64,000 nt of DNA from Mytilisepta virgata (lineage: Eukaryota; Mollusca; Bivalvia; Mytilida; Mytilidae). Shown piece by piece: positions 22,603-33,932 of this stretch. The notes beneath the pieces are model-generated. The model searched no databases. It was not told where the DNA came from and saw only the letters and a program-made list of their open reading frames with translations. Location: positions 70,850,314 through 70,914,313 of the forward strand of contig CM051521.1 in NCBI GenBank assembly GCA_028015205.1. Reading direction: 5' to 3'. How positions within the stretch are numbered: position 1 is the first letter of the stretch; every line of letters begins with the position of its first letter. The position numbers and the translations under genes were made by a program.

Positions 22603-23820
22603 CTACAAAAGAAAATTACACCTGTATACATGTAGGTAAAAAAGACTATACATCACTAGTGTTTTTAATCATAAACCACAGAGCTGGCTAATAGGTTCAT
22701 ATATCATATACAGAGTATTACGGACACAAGATTTTTTCCAAGGTTAAAACAAGTTTTTGAGAAATATAATTATCAAAGTTTACACAGCAAAACATACATA
22801 CAATTTTTGTGATGTCTATAATCAAGACGACACACAAAGGTATCCCTAGACTTCCAAAAGAAAATTCCACCACCCATTGAAGTTATACCAACACCCTTCT
22901 GCTCTGCACAGGAAACAGAATTATTTGTTTTTTTCAAAATGTTCTATTGTAAATACATCCTCCCAAGTCAGGGTTTTGTACCCACTTTTGTTCCTTAAAA
23001 CCCCTGAGATCACATATTCATATTTTGTGGGTCGAACATATCGCAGCCTGCTGTGCAACCAAGAAAATTCTACCTACGACGCAAATGGATTCTCTTCTGA
23101 CCTAGAAAATTGACCAATGAAAATCGTTCACTTCTGACCAGTAAAATATGAATGTGTGATGTCAGGCGTTTGTAGGAAAGAACATGGATACAAAACCCTG
23201 ACTTGGGAGAAACCTACAAAAGAAAATTACACCTGTATACATGTAGGTAAAAAAGACTATACATCACTAGTGTTTTTAATCATAAACCACAGAGCTGGCT
23301 AATAGGTTCATATATCATATACAGAGTATTACGGACACAAGATTTTTTCCAAGGTTAAAACAAGTTTTTGAGAAATATAATTATCAAAGTTTACACAGGA
23401 AAACATACATACAATTTTTGTGATGTCTATAATCAAGACGACACACAAAGGTATCCCTAGACTTCCAAAAGAAAATTCCACCACCCATTGAAGTTATACC
23501 AACACCCTTCTGCTCTGCACAGGAAACAGAATTATTTGTTTTTTTCAAAATGTTCTATTGTAAATACATCCTCCCAAGTCAGGGTTTTGTACCCACTTTT
23601 GTTCCTTAAAACCCCTGAGATCACATATTCATATTTTGTGGGTCGAACATATCGCAGCCTGCTGTGCAACCAAGAAAATTCTACCTACGACGCAAATGGA
23701 TTCTCTTCTGACCTAGAAAATTGACCAATGAAAATCGTTCACTTCTGACCAGTAAAATATGAATGTGTGATGTCAGGCGTTTGTAGGAAAGAACATGGAT
23801 ACAAAACCCTGACTTGGGAG
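22596..23820. repeat. Nearly perfect 611-bp direct tandem duplication
   Basis: Unit 1 is 22596-23206 and unit 2 is 23207-23820. The only difference I noticed is acagcaaaac (unit 1, near 22800) versus acaggaaaac (unit 2). The junction shares a 3-base GAG. The duplication starts 7 bases inside the LxxLL exon and ends inside the terminal repeat of a MITE, so it followed the MITE insertion and is very young, or is an assembly artefact. Confidence 0.9.
22956..23206. mobile_element. TIR element, unit-1 copy (right tip lost)
   Basis: Same element as at 23567-23824. Its right tip and target duplication are missing because the tandem duplication joins at that point. Confidence 0.75.
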
Positions 23821-23824
23821 GATG
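23567..23824. mobile_element. 258-bp TIR element with 9-bp target duplication
   Basis: Ends catcctcccaagtcagggtt and its complement (aaccctgacttgggaggatg). It is flanked by ttgtaaata on both sides (23558-23566 and 23825-23833). A 9-bp duplication is typical of Mutator-like elements, but there is no transposase to confirm it. Confidence 0.75.
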
Positions 23825-24151
23825 TTGTAAATATTAATATTGTGATTTTTGTAACGCATTCAGATAGACATAATTCTGATGTGCATAATGAAATGAGAAA
23901 AATCAAAAGTTTGGACCTGTATTGGCCCCTACTAGTATAATTGACCACGTACATAAAACTTGGTGCACATTCAGCATGTGTCCTATCAATGTGTAAACAG
24001 CAAATACATGTAAGGTAATTGGATATTTATCTTTAGTGAGCAAGTTCACATAGCCAGTTCCCCCACATAAACTGGACCTGTGACTCTGCATTCAGCATGA
24101 TTTTGCCGACAAGATCTCTTGTTTGTTTGAAATTATGGGTCCATGATACAT

Positions 24152-24417
24152 GTTTTGTTTCTTTAGTTGCGGTTTAACGCCGTTTTCAGCACATTTTGGC
24201 CATTTCGCGGCAGCCAGTTTTTATTGGTGGAGGAAGCCGGAGTACCCGGGGAGAACCACCGACCTTCAGTAGGAAAATTGGCAATCCTTGTCAATTAAGA
24301 TCGGAGTCGAACACACACCCCCACAGGTGAGATTCGAACTCACAATCCCAGCGTTGACAGGCTAGTGATCAGTAGTAGTCATGACGAACTACCTAGACCA
24401 CTCGGCCACAGAGGCCC
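24152..24417 (-). mobile_element. tRNA-derived SINE, full length
   Basis: On the minus strand: gcctctgtggccgagtggtc (A-box-like), gtgagttcgaatctcac (B box), then a body with ggtggttctccccgggtact and a 3' part ctgaaaacggcgttaaaccg. It is flanked by an 11-bp duplication ccatgatacat (24141-24151, 24418-24428). The 3' body matches the truncated copy at 5171. Resembles bivalve SINEs of the Meta-SINE type (recalled, not checked). Confidence 0.85.
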
Positions 24418-24578
24418 CCATGATACATTTAAGTTGAATAAATAAATAAATCCAACTGAATCAATTCTGTATGAAAATATTGTATCTTACTTTATACAAT
24501 TTTTTGTACACACTGGCAATAATTAAAACAGTAAATTTCATAGTACACTGCAACAAGCTTTTAAAAAATTAAACTTAC

Positions 24579-27375
24579 TTATACATGTATTCATTCCTTT
24601 CTCTGCTGGCTCTTGTTTAATTGGTGTAGAGCCTACAGATGTAGTGTCACTATTAGCAGGAGACCTGGGGACCGGACTTGGAGTCTTATCTCCAGCTCCT
24701 GTCACAGAGCTCATTGGACTAGCTGTAGATGCCAATGGAGAGGCAGATGGGTGTGGACTTTGAGATGGAGACATCTGTTTGACTGATGATGTGGGAGAAA
24801 TCTGCCCCACTGCTGATGGGTGTCTATGATCTGTCAGAGTTGGGGATGGCAATGGAGGACCTGGGTATCTGGGTGGAGGAGGCATATTTCTGGGTGGATG
24901 TTGCATCCCTGGTCTAACAGGAAAATGTAGTGGTCTCATCCTCACTGCTCTCATAATTGTTTCCATCTGATTGTCAAATTTAGGGACCTGTGAACCTGAC
25001 TGTTCTCCTTCAGTGGTTGTTGCTGTAGACGTCCCAGCTGACATTTTCTGTGCTAAAGCCATCATTTCTGGTGACATTGCCATTCTTGCTATGTGAGGTG
25101 ACATATAGGGAAATCCCGGTGGAAATCTTGGAAACTGTGGCATCATTCCTGGTGGCAAACCTGGTGCCATGTCGGCACCTCGCTGCTTTCCAGTTGACAT
25201 CCTAGGACCTCTTATTCTCATGTTTTGTTGCATGAAAGGAGGACCAACCATACCAGGATGCATACTTGGTGGATGAAAATGTGCTGGCATTGGTACCTGC
25301 GTATTGCTAGATGGCATGGAAACTTGATGTTCATGTGCCGGCATTGGTAGAGATACGCCTGGCATTGTATTTTGGCTGCTCTGTTGTTCTGCAATTGTCG
25401 TAAAGGATTTTGAAACAGACTCAGCTGAAACTGCTTGATGTAAAGAATCAGCTGTCAAGTGAGCACTAGATGTGAGTGTTGTTACAGGAGCTATCTGAGT
25501 TGATGATATTGTTGTATGCACATGTGCTGGTAAAGGAACTGAACCTGAAGTTGCTTCTGCTAGAGTATACTGCTGGGCATGAGCTGGCATTGGAACAGAA
25601 GTATCAACTGAAGACATAATTGAACTTTTGGTATTATCTTGTTCAGAACTGACACTACCTTCATTAACTGACGGTGTTGTACATGTAGCAGAAACTAATG
25701 ATGATGATACAAGATGCTCCGTACTTTTACTTTCTTGTTTCTTGGGAAAGTCTTGAATATTACTAGCCACTATATCGCCTTGATGTGACACTGTCAAAGA
25801 TGTGACAGAAGTAGTTGTACAATTTGTGTCTGAGGGTAACCTTGCAACACTTGGTTGTATATTTACATGTGAGGAATGTGCAGGTGGAGGTAGAGACTCA
25901 AGTGTGCCTGTTACCAAGTGAGGAGACACATCTTTATTTCCATGAGAATGTGCTGGTGGAGGCTGTTGGTGTAAAGAAACTTGGTCAGATTTATTCTCAT
26001 CTGACTGAATTTTGGGTGCAGATGGTGTTGTATGTGAAAACACAATCGAACTGGCTGTCACTGTGTTCACTGCAGTTGCAATATTTTCAGTTGGGAGATC
26101 ATTTTTGATCTGTGTTGAATCAGAAGACAAGATGCGTCCATGATGTTTCATAACTTCTGGAGGTATATGCTGTTGCTGTGACTTACTATGACGCGGTCCT
26201 CTAGAGCCACGTGATCGAGGTGCCCTCTGTTGAGGTACCTGCTGATATCTATGGTGAAGAGGCGGCATTCCTCTAAAGATAGAATGCTGAAATGCTGCTG
26301 CCATCCTTGGGTCAAACATCATCCCTTGAAAGTAAGGATTCATCATTGGAGGAAACATTGACATTGTTGATGTCATCATAGAATTTGTTGATAATGATGA
26401 AATCGGTATCAAATGTGGATTATTTTTCTCATGAGCCTGTGGAGGTGACTGTAGGCTCTGTCCTGAAGATGTTTGAATATGATGAGAACTAATACTTGAT
26501 GATTTTTCAGATGTAATGTGTGCATCGGACACCTTTGTCAAGACAGCCGATCTACAGTGATCTTCAAAAGACGCTGCTGTTGGTGATTTCAATGACGTTT
26601 CACTCTCAGCAAAATCATTTTGTGATGTTAGCTGTTTAGAAACCAATGTTTGTTCATCAATTATCTTACTTGAATGACTTTCTGTGGATGGAAGACATTC
26701 TGGTCCATTTGATGGTATTTCTAAATTTTGACTAGAAGTGGAAATTTTATCATTGTTCACATTCTGACTAGACAATGTTAAGTTACTATTTAAGGATGCT
26801 GTTGTCTGTTTAGTGTTACTTTCATTTGCAGCCATTATATCTCCTGATATTGGTACTCCAGTGGAGAGGACTTTATGAGCTACTAAAGATGAATTAACTG
26901 TTTCAACTTGTTTACTCTTATTTGCATTAACATTGGATTCCGTTGGTTGATCCAACAAACTTGTTGCAGTTATATTACATGTTTCCTTGTCATTTATTGT
27001 ATTATCGTCAGTATCACTACATCTCTTGTCACTACACATAAAGGCAAAATTTCCATTGTCCAATGCTCTGTTCGTATCTTGTTTAGTATTTGAATTGTCA
27101 GAATGTAAAGAATTAGTTTCAGATATTTTCACAGTATGTTTTGCACTGACTGATGCAACAGTTTCTATCATATGTAACTCATATGACATACATCTGGCAT
27201 CTTTTGTTTGGGAATCTGACAGAGAATTAGCTTCATTCTTTGTATCTTTTTCTATGTTAGACTGGTGCTCAGAATTCCCACTTTCTCCATTGAAAGTTTT
27301 TGATTCATTTAAAACAACCTTATTTTCTATGTTTTTATCTTCATTGTTTGCTGGCTTTGTTTCTTGGTATTCCAT
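24579..27375 (-). CDS. KMT2C/D-like: KMT2C/D-like methyltransferase, large disordered exon
   Basis: An open frame of 932 codons on the minus strand, ending at a consensus GTAAGT donor (24573-24578) in phase 1. The first ATG (27373-27375) has a good context (AAACATGG), so this may be the start of the protein. Equally, the cttctcccag acceptor just upstream (27385) could make it an internal exon preceded by PHD-finger exons outside the window. The sequence is Ser/Thr/Gln/Pro-rich. Residues about 330-400 are Met/Pro-rich and then Arg/Gly/Ser-rich (APRSRGSRGPRH). About residues 310-700 contain seven variants of Pro-x-Pro-Ala-His. The C-terminal part is Pro/Met-rich (RPGMQHPPRNMPPPPRYPGP) with many Ser-Pro sites and ends in a SUMO-like IKQEP. 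No enzyme domain. Likely a transcription-coactivator scaffold region. Confidence 0.8.
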
Positions 27376-27470
27376 GTTTTGGGTCTGGGAGAAAGCAGAT
27401 CTTCAGTCCTTGTTCAAACATGGCTAATGGCAGTTTTTCATACCTATAAAACTTGACCTAAAAAGAAAAT
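27376..27470 (-). other. Possible 5' leader or intron end of the KMT2C/D-like gene
   Basis: Upstream of the ATG on the minus strand there is a strong acceptor (ttttctttttag near 27457) and a second (tttctcccag near 27385). In the coding frame, stops lie between them, so if the first is used the ATG at 27375 must be the start and the leader holds two short upstream ATG frames. Confidence 0.4.
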
Positions 27471-27519
27471 TTTATAGTACAGTGTATGATAACTTTCATC
27501 ATCAACATCATAAAACTAG

Positions 27520-28190
27520 AGATTCCCAGGAGCCTGTATCGCTCACCTGGACTATGTCCATCTTGACTGGCAGTCTGGAACATTGCTGTCAAGTTCCAAT
27601 TGGTTCACTGGTTTCAAACAAGAAAATCATTCAGTGACCTTTCCCATTAGGTCCTATGTTAAACTAAGTTCAGCTCTAGCAGCCATCTTGGATGGTGGAC
27701 AGGGTCATCAGATATAAGTCTGAAAGAGGACCAACTAAGGACCATTGCTCCCAAGTTTTGTTCCAATTGGCCAAGAGGTTTTGGACAAGAACATGAAGAA
27801 GATATTTAAGTAAATTTTCCATAGGGTCCTATGTTAAACTAAGTTTGGCTCTGGCAGCCATCTTTGATAATGGGTGGGTTCATCGGATATAATTCCAAAA
27901 GAAGACCACCTGAGGACCATTGCTGCCAAGTTTTGTTCCAATTGGTCAAGTGGTTTCAGACAAGAAGATCTTTAAGTAAATTTCCCGTAGGGTCATATGT
28001 TAAACTAAGTTTTGCTCTGGCTGCCATCTTGGATGATGGGCGAGGTCATCGGATATATTTCTGAAAGAAGAACACCTAAGGACCATTGCTGCCAAGTTTT
28101 GTTCAAATTGGCCCAGTGGTTTCAGAGGAGAAGATCTTTAAAGGAAAGTTTATGACGACGACTAATGGGAGACGCCAAGTGATGACAATA
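27520..28190 (+). mobile_element. Hairpin-ended repeat family 2, copy E (3'-truncated)
   Basis: It begins gattcccaggagcctgtatc followed by gctcacctgg. Four ~170-bp units follow with gcagccatcttggatg, gaccattgctgccaag and gtttcag words. It ends ggagacgccaagtgatgaca without the hairpin. Confidence 0.65.
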
Positions 28191-28239
28191 GGGTTACTCT
28201 ATGGAACATATATATGGAAATCTGACTAACCTAATCACA

Positions 28240-28316
28240 ATGAAAAGCTGTTTCTGCTCTTTGGTAGGGTTGTTGTCTCTTTGACACATTCCCTGTTTCC
28301 ATTCTCTATTCTATTC
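28240..28316 (+). repeat. Dispersed retroelement tail
   Basis: gggttgttgtctctttgaca followed by cattccctgtttccattctc. A reverse-oriented, shorter copy of the end lies near 30714-30745 (gaatggaaacgggaatgtg). I recall this as a common mussel repeat tail; class unknown. Confidence 0.45.
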
Positions 28317-28466
28317 ATGTTCTCCAGACAATTCAGTAATGTAATTTACTATTTCATTTGGACAAGCACTTTTAGAGAATATTTTCAAATTTTTAACAAT
28401 CAAAAAAAAGTTTTATATCTGTTTAGGGATTCCTAAAGATAATTTTAATATAAAAATTATTTTAAA

Positions 28467-30549
28467 TAAAATGCTCCGCTGGGCGCAGCTAGATACGACC
28501 GCAGATGTCGAACACTGAATAGTTGGGGCAATTATGAACACAACATTCAAGCTTGATACAATACTGAATTTGGATTGTGAATAAATATTTGACACAGCAT
28601 AGGTTTCTGACACAGAATGAATGTTGTCTAAGAACTTAAAAATTTTTAATTTACCTATTCAAACCATATCAGTATTATTTGTTTTTATATATAAATCAGA
28701 AATAACCAATTTAAAATTTAAAATTGGGCACACATATCAATTTCTTGCTATTGCGCAATACTGTGTAATTGAAAATTTCTTCAAATATTTGACACATAAT
28801 AGGTTTCTGACACAGAATAACTGAAATCAAAGAACTTAAAATTGGTCATATGATTTGAATTTATATTCAATTTTTTGCTTTTGTGTAATACAATATGCTG
28901 TGGAGAATTGCCCCCCCCCCCCCAAAAAAAAAATAATAATTTACCCCTTTTTTTAGCTTTTGTGCAATACACTATGAAGTTGCACATTGACCCCCCTCCC
29001 AAAAAAAAAACAAAAAACAATAAAATTTATTGTAACCCCCCCCTTTTTTTTGCTAAAAAAAATTTGAAATTTTCTTTTTAATTTATGAAATATGAAATGA
29101 GAAAAAATTACCCCCTCCCCAATTTCTCATTTACCCCCCCCCCCCCCAATTTTGTTTTCAACCCCCCCCCCCCCCATTTCTTTATACTTTGCAACCATAA
29201 CAGCCCATTTAAATACACCATAACATATTAAAATAGAAAATGACATCATAGTCATGGATGGCAAATTTTAAATATACATATTAAAAGCAGTTTAGATAAG
29301 ATAAACAAAAAAGCTTCATCAGCACATTTTATATTGGCAAATTTCCAATGGAATTTGTTAATAATAAATTTTTGATAACAGGGCACACATATCAATTTCT
29401 TGCTATTGTGCAATACTGTGCAATTGAAAATTTCTTCAAATATTTGACACATAATAGGTTTCTGACACAGAATAACTGAAATAAAGAACTTAGAATTGGT
29501 CATATGATTTGAATTTATATTCAATTTTTTGCTTTTGTGTAATACAATATGCTGTGGAGAATTGCCCCCCCCCCAAAAAAAAAAAAATAATTTACCCCCT
29601 TTTTAGCTTTAATTTTGGACCCCGATTTGGACCAACTTGAAAACTCGGCCCATAATAAAAAAACTAAGTACATGTTTAGATTCAGCATATCAAAGAACCC
29701 CAAGAATTCAATTTTTGTTAAAATCGAACTAAGTTTAATTTTGGACCCTTTGGACCTTAATGTAGACCAATTTGAAAACGGGACCAAAAATTAAGAATCT
29801 AAATGCACGGTTAGATTCGGCATATCAAAGAACCCCAATAGTTCAATTTTCGATGAAATCAAACAAAGTTTAATTTTGGACCCCGATTTGGACCAACTTG
29901 AAAACTGGGCCCATAATAAAAAAACTAAGTACATGTTTAGATTCAGCATATCAAAGAACCCAAAGAATTCAATTTTTGTTAAAATCAAACTAAGTTTAAT
30001 TTTGGACCCTTTGGACCTTAATGTAGACCAATTTGAAAACGGGACCAAAAATTAAGATCCTAAATGCACGGTTAGATTCGGCATATCAAAGAACCCCAAT
30101 AGTTAAATTTTCAATGAAATCAAACAAAGTTTAATTTTGGACCCTTTTGGCCCCTAATTCCTAAACTGTTGGGACCAAAACTCCAAAAATCAATCCCAAC
30201 CTTCCTTTTGTGGTCATAAACCTTGTGTTTAAATTTCATAGATTTCTATTTACTTATACTAAAGTTATTGTGCAAAAACCAAGAAAAATGCTTATTGGGC
30301 CCTTTTTTGGCCCCTGATTCTTAAACTGTTGGGACCAAAACTCCCAAAATCAATCCCAACCTTCCTTTTGTGGTCATAAACCTTGTGTTTAAATTTCATA
30401 GATTTCTATTAACTTATACTAAAGTTATAGTGCGAAAACCAAATGTCTTCGGACGACGCCACAGACGACGGACGACGACGCAGACGACGACGACGACGAC
30501 GACGCCAACGTCATACCAATATACGACCGCAAAAATTTTGCGGTCGTAT
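28467..30549 (+). mobile_element. Hairpin-ended 2-kb family 1, copy 3 (complete)
   Basis: 2083 bases from TAAAATGCTCCGCTGGGCG to the palindrome at 30521-30549. ATACGACCGCA near the left end (28493-28503) is the inverse of the right tip, a subterminal inverted repeat. Two ~261-bp units (29611, 29872) and two ~160-bp units (30150, 30311), then a (GAC)n tract before the palindrome. Several poly-C runs. No coding frame. Confidence 0.85.
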
Positions 30550-30789
30550 AAAAAAATGAATGCCTTCATGTATTTATTTGACTTTAGGACAAAATCAACG
30601 AACTCCACAGAGTTCTTTCTGTTAACATTTTCAAATTTCAGTTCAATTGGCCAAGCAGTTTCAGACACCTAAGCTGAACCTTCCTGTCCAAAAATTTACT
30701 TCTTTGGTATTATAGAATAGAGAATGGAAACGGGAATGTGATAAAGGTACAAGAACCTGACCACTTGGGGGCGGGCTTCAGCTTTGTTG

Positions 30790-31510
30790 AGAATTATGCT
30801 AACGTTAAAGGTATACTTTTGCGGAAAAGCCGCTAGCTTTATGACGGTGCGTTATTGTTATTGTATATATGATTATGTTTACTCAATAGAAAGTAATAAT
30901 GGCAGACATATTTGTATCTATGAATCTATCACGCCTTAACCAAGTTCAATATCACATCTAATACACAACGCAACCCATTATATTATATTGGTGCCATGAC
31001 CAGCATTTACTTTACCGCCCTATTGTGAAGCTCTAAACATTAGAAATACGCACTGAATGAACTTTTTGCGCACGGGAGAAATTAGTTGATATATTTATAG
31101 ACTGTTAAAGTGTAAAGTATTTTTTACAATGACAGGTGAATACCTTTTCTGATTATTATTGGACAGTGAACTTTTTAAAAATTTTATTGAGAGACTTTAA
31201 ATACATGCAGTTTTAATTAATTTTGTGACAATTGGCCAGAAACATTATTATTTTTTAAATGAAGTAATATTTACAGTGCATTTCATATTTGAATTAAATA
31301 TCATTTTCTGTGGCCTCAGAAGGTTGAGAATTACACTAAAGTTAAACGTATACTTTTGCGAAAAGGCCGCTATCTTTGTGATTGTAAATACGATTATGAT
31401 TACTCAATAGAAAGTAATAATGGCAGACATATTTGTATCTATGAATCTATCATGCTTAAACCAAGTTTGATATACCGCTAATACACAACGCAACCCATTA
31501 TATTATAAGC
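30790..31510. repeat. Direct repeat pair, ~190 bp, ~520 bp apart
   Basis: Units near 30793-30986 and 31321-31507 share gttaaacgtatacttttgcg-like, caatagaaagtaataatggc, atatttgtatctatgaatct and taatacacaacgcaacccat words. They could be remnants of a long terminal repeat pair or a tandem array; nothing coding lies between. Confidence 0.65.
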
Positions 31511-31960
31511 TTGTCCCTAAACAATAATGCATAGTACAATGTAGTTCAGCAAAATGGACGCCACACTAAACTCCAAAACATCGAAATGAACCAAAAAACA
31601 CACAAGACTAACAAAGGCTAGAGGTTCCTGACTTGGGACAGGTAAATAAACCTCCCCCTATATCTCTAGCCAATGTGGAATAAACAAACACACAGCGATA
31701 TGCACAGTAAAACTCAGTTCAAAAGATGTCCGAGTCTAATGTTAGAAAAGGTAACGGAAGAAACTAAACAAAATGACAATGATCAAAATATATTAACAAT
31801 GGACTACTAGCAGTTACTGACATGCCAGCTCCATACCTCAATTAAACTGATCAAAAGATTATGTCTTTATCATATAGAAAATCAGCCACAATCCCTCCCG
31901 TTAGGAGTTTCATATCATGCCATCATAAATTATACAAGAAGAAAATAACGTGTATCATGC
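31510..31960 (-). repeat. Probable dispersed mussel repeat
   Basis: On the minus strand it reads gtttgtttattccacattgg, gggggaggtttatttacctg, tcccaagtcaggaacctcta and tttgttagtcttgtgtgttt. I recall this as an abundant mytilid repeat upstream of the ttgttgtctctttgacaca tail. Non-coding. Confidence 0.4.
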
Positions 31961-32424
31961 CAACAACTGGTTTTAGAATAAATGTGTTTATTGTGGATGC
32001 AAAGACCCCATGGGTGAATTAATATTAATTCCAAAAAATGCCTTCTTTAATGACTTGACATCGTATCGTAACTATATACTTTGTGGATAAGTCTGTTTAA
32101 AGGTTTGGTTAGCTTATTAGGTAAATAACGACATTTTTGGGCTTTGTATAGAATACCATAAAAAATTTGTAAAGGTTTCACGGAACCCAGTGTCTCGCCT
32201 ACTTTTGCTGTTGTTTATGTTTTCAGTGTAATACATTTGTAGTGGAATGTACATAATTTTTCTCCACATGTCATTTATTGATCATGAAGAAGCTTCTGTC
32301 CAAGTATGGTAAAAATCCAGGATGGTTTAAGAAATTTATTAATGTTTTAAAAACTTTAACTGCAGACTGTACAGTATGTAATGTTAACTGGGAGAAAAAA
32401 AAGTCCATTAATAAATAAAATACG

Positions 32425-32590
32425 GAACAAGAGGCTCCCAAGAGCCTGAATCGCTCACCTGTTATTTTTTTGTGTAGCTCTTGCATCAATGATTATTTTT
32501 TATAGGTTATGTATACCATCTCATTTTTCGCCTTAATATTACTTGAATAGCTAAAATATAGAATCCTGAACCCAAATATCGTCGCTGGGA
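32425..32590 (+). mobile_element. Hairpin-ended repeat family 2, 5' fragment (copy F)
   Basis: Begins gaggctcccaagagcctgaa then tcgctcacctg, matching copy A for about 150 bases (cttgcatcaatgattatttt), then stops. The next stretch to 33290 holds a few splice-like words but no gene I can support. Confidence 0.6.
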
Positions 32591-33284
32591 TTCTAAAACC
32601 TTGTAAATCAAGATTTCCCCTTTTAACGATCAGCTACAGCTGCTTCATTGTATGACAAAATATCACAATTTTTGGACTATGGAATCAAAGGTTTTTGATC
32701 ATGTGACAAATTCTCGTATATAGATTGGTTATCTTTTTTATATTCTAAAAAATTGTAACTCGAATTACTGATGAAAGAGGAGGAAAGGAAACTGCAAAGA
32801 ATTTTAGGTAAGAATGTAAAATATTTCTAACAAATCGTGATAATCCTTTAAGTAAATTGATTGAAAAGGTGTTTTACGATATGTTTGACTATACAAATAA
32901 TATTTTAAGCGCGATTTCACAAAATAAATTATGATGAAAGATCATGAAACTGAGCTTTAACTGTAACATAGGAAGGACGTTTCTGTGAAAATCTTTGTGT
33001 AGATTATTATTAAACGTTTTGAAATTTTTAGTCGTAAAAATACCTTGGATTCATGTTGTTAGACCATTTCTATTTTCTAATACATTGAGTTACAACAATT
33101 TAGAATAAAAGTAAAATGGGAAAAGGTCTTCTCCAAAACATCGTTGCTCTACAACACTAATCGGTATTATGTTGATCTTCTATTGTTACACAATAATAAA
33201 TTAGTACAGAATTCTGGAATTTGCGAAAACATGGAAAAAAAGGAGGACGAAAGTGTGCAGGATGGTACAAGCGGAGTGTATAAG

Positions 33285-33600
33285 TTTATAAAATATCTCA
33301 TATAATTTTCTTTATAAGATATCTTATAAACCATATGAAATATCTTATAAACTGTATAAGATATCTTATAAAATATATGAGATATCTTATAAAGTATATA
33401 AGATATCTTATATAAAAAATATTTATAAGATATCTTATAAACTATATGAGATATCTTATATATACTTTATACAATATCTTATAAACTTTAGAATATATCT
33501 TATAAAGTATATAAGATATCTTATAAAGTTTATAAGATATCTTATAAAAACTAGATTATATAGGATATATCTTATATATTACACGAGATATCTTGAAGTT
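33285..33600. repeat. AT-rich palindromic array (ATAAGATATCTTAT units)
   Basis: About 310 bases of repeated palindromes with core agatatct, spaced by ataaactatat-type linkers, ending just before the PHD-like frame. Each unit is self-complementary, so the array can form cruciforms. Confidence 0.85.
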
Positions 33601-33653
33601 AGAATAAATAGTAAAACGGCTTGCCATATACCTCTTTTATTTGTAGATAGGCC

Positions 33654-33932
33654 ATGTCAGAGTCTGATGTGGTAGAAGTTGAGTGGGTTTGCAATATTTT
33701 TGGACAAGAAGCTGAAGACCAAAATAGTTTGGATTTGCAATTTCTCTACAGACACCTTATTTTGAGAGAATCTAATGGCACTGAATGGGTGCGTTGTGTA
33801 ACTTGTGACAAGAGATATCATTTAGACTGCGTTGAAAATCTACCAAAAGACGTAAACAAAGATTTTGAGTGGGATATCTACCTATGTGACGACTGTGGTT
33901 GGTTTATGGTCGGAGCTTACGATTCAGATTAA
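33654..33932 (+). CDS. Small PHD-like zinc-finger frame (gene or transposon exon)
   Basis: A 92-codon frame starting ATG with gcc before it and ending in TAA. Residues 48-81 give C48-x2-C51-x4-H56-x2-C59-x18-C78-x2-C81 (RCVTCDKRYHLDCVENLP, YLCDDCGW), the second half of a PHD finger. The first cysteine pair is missing; only C13 is upstream. A ttatttgtag acceptor-like site lies 8 bases before the ATG, but an in-frame TAG follows it, so this is either a short single-exon gene or the last exon of a truncated gene. PHD ends like this also occur in pogo- or LINE-derived proteins. No neighbours support a pathway; the AT palindrome array lies immediately upstream. Confidence 0.45.
   Translation: MSESDVVEVEWVCNIFGQEAEDQNSLDLQFLYRHLILRESNGTEWVRCVTCDKRYHLDCVENLPKDVNKDFEWDIYLCDDCGWFMVGAYDSD

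Noticed and set aside
22877..23724. Two identical 78-codon frames (22877-23113 and 23488-23724) as a duplicated small gene
   Set aside because: They lie in the 611-bp tandem duplication and run into the TIR element; identity is explained by the DNA duplication and there is no start context or homology.
24290..24420. A functional tRNA gene on the minus strand
   Set aside because: A and B boxes are present but it is the head of a SINE with an 11-bp target duplication and a SINE body, and the cloverleaf is not intact.
25815..27427. Plus-strand frames opposite the large exon
   Set aside because: Shadows of the coding minus strand; low-complexity and without homology.
33654..33932. The PHD-like frame as an upstream exon of the KMT2C/D-like gene
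   Set aside because: It is on the opposite strand.
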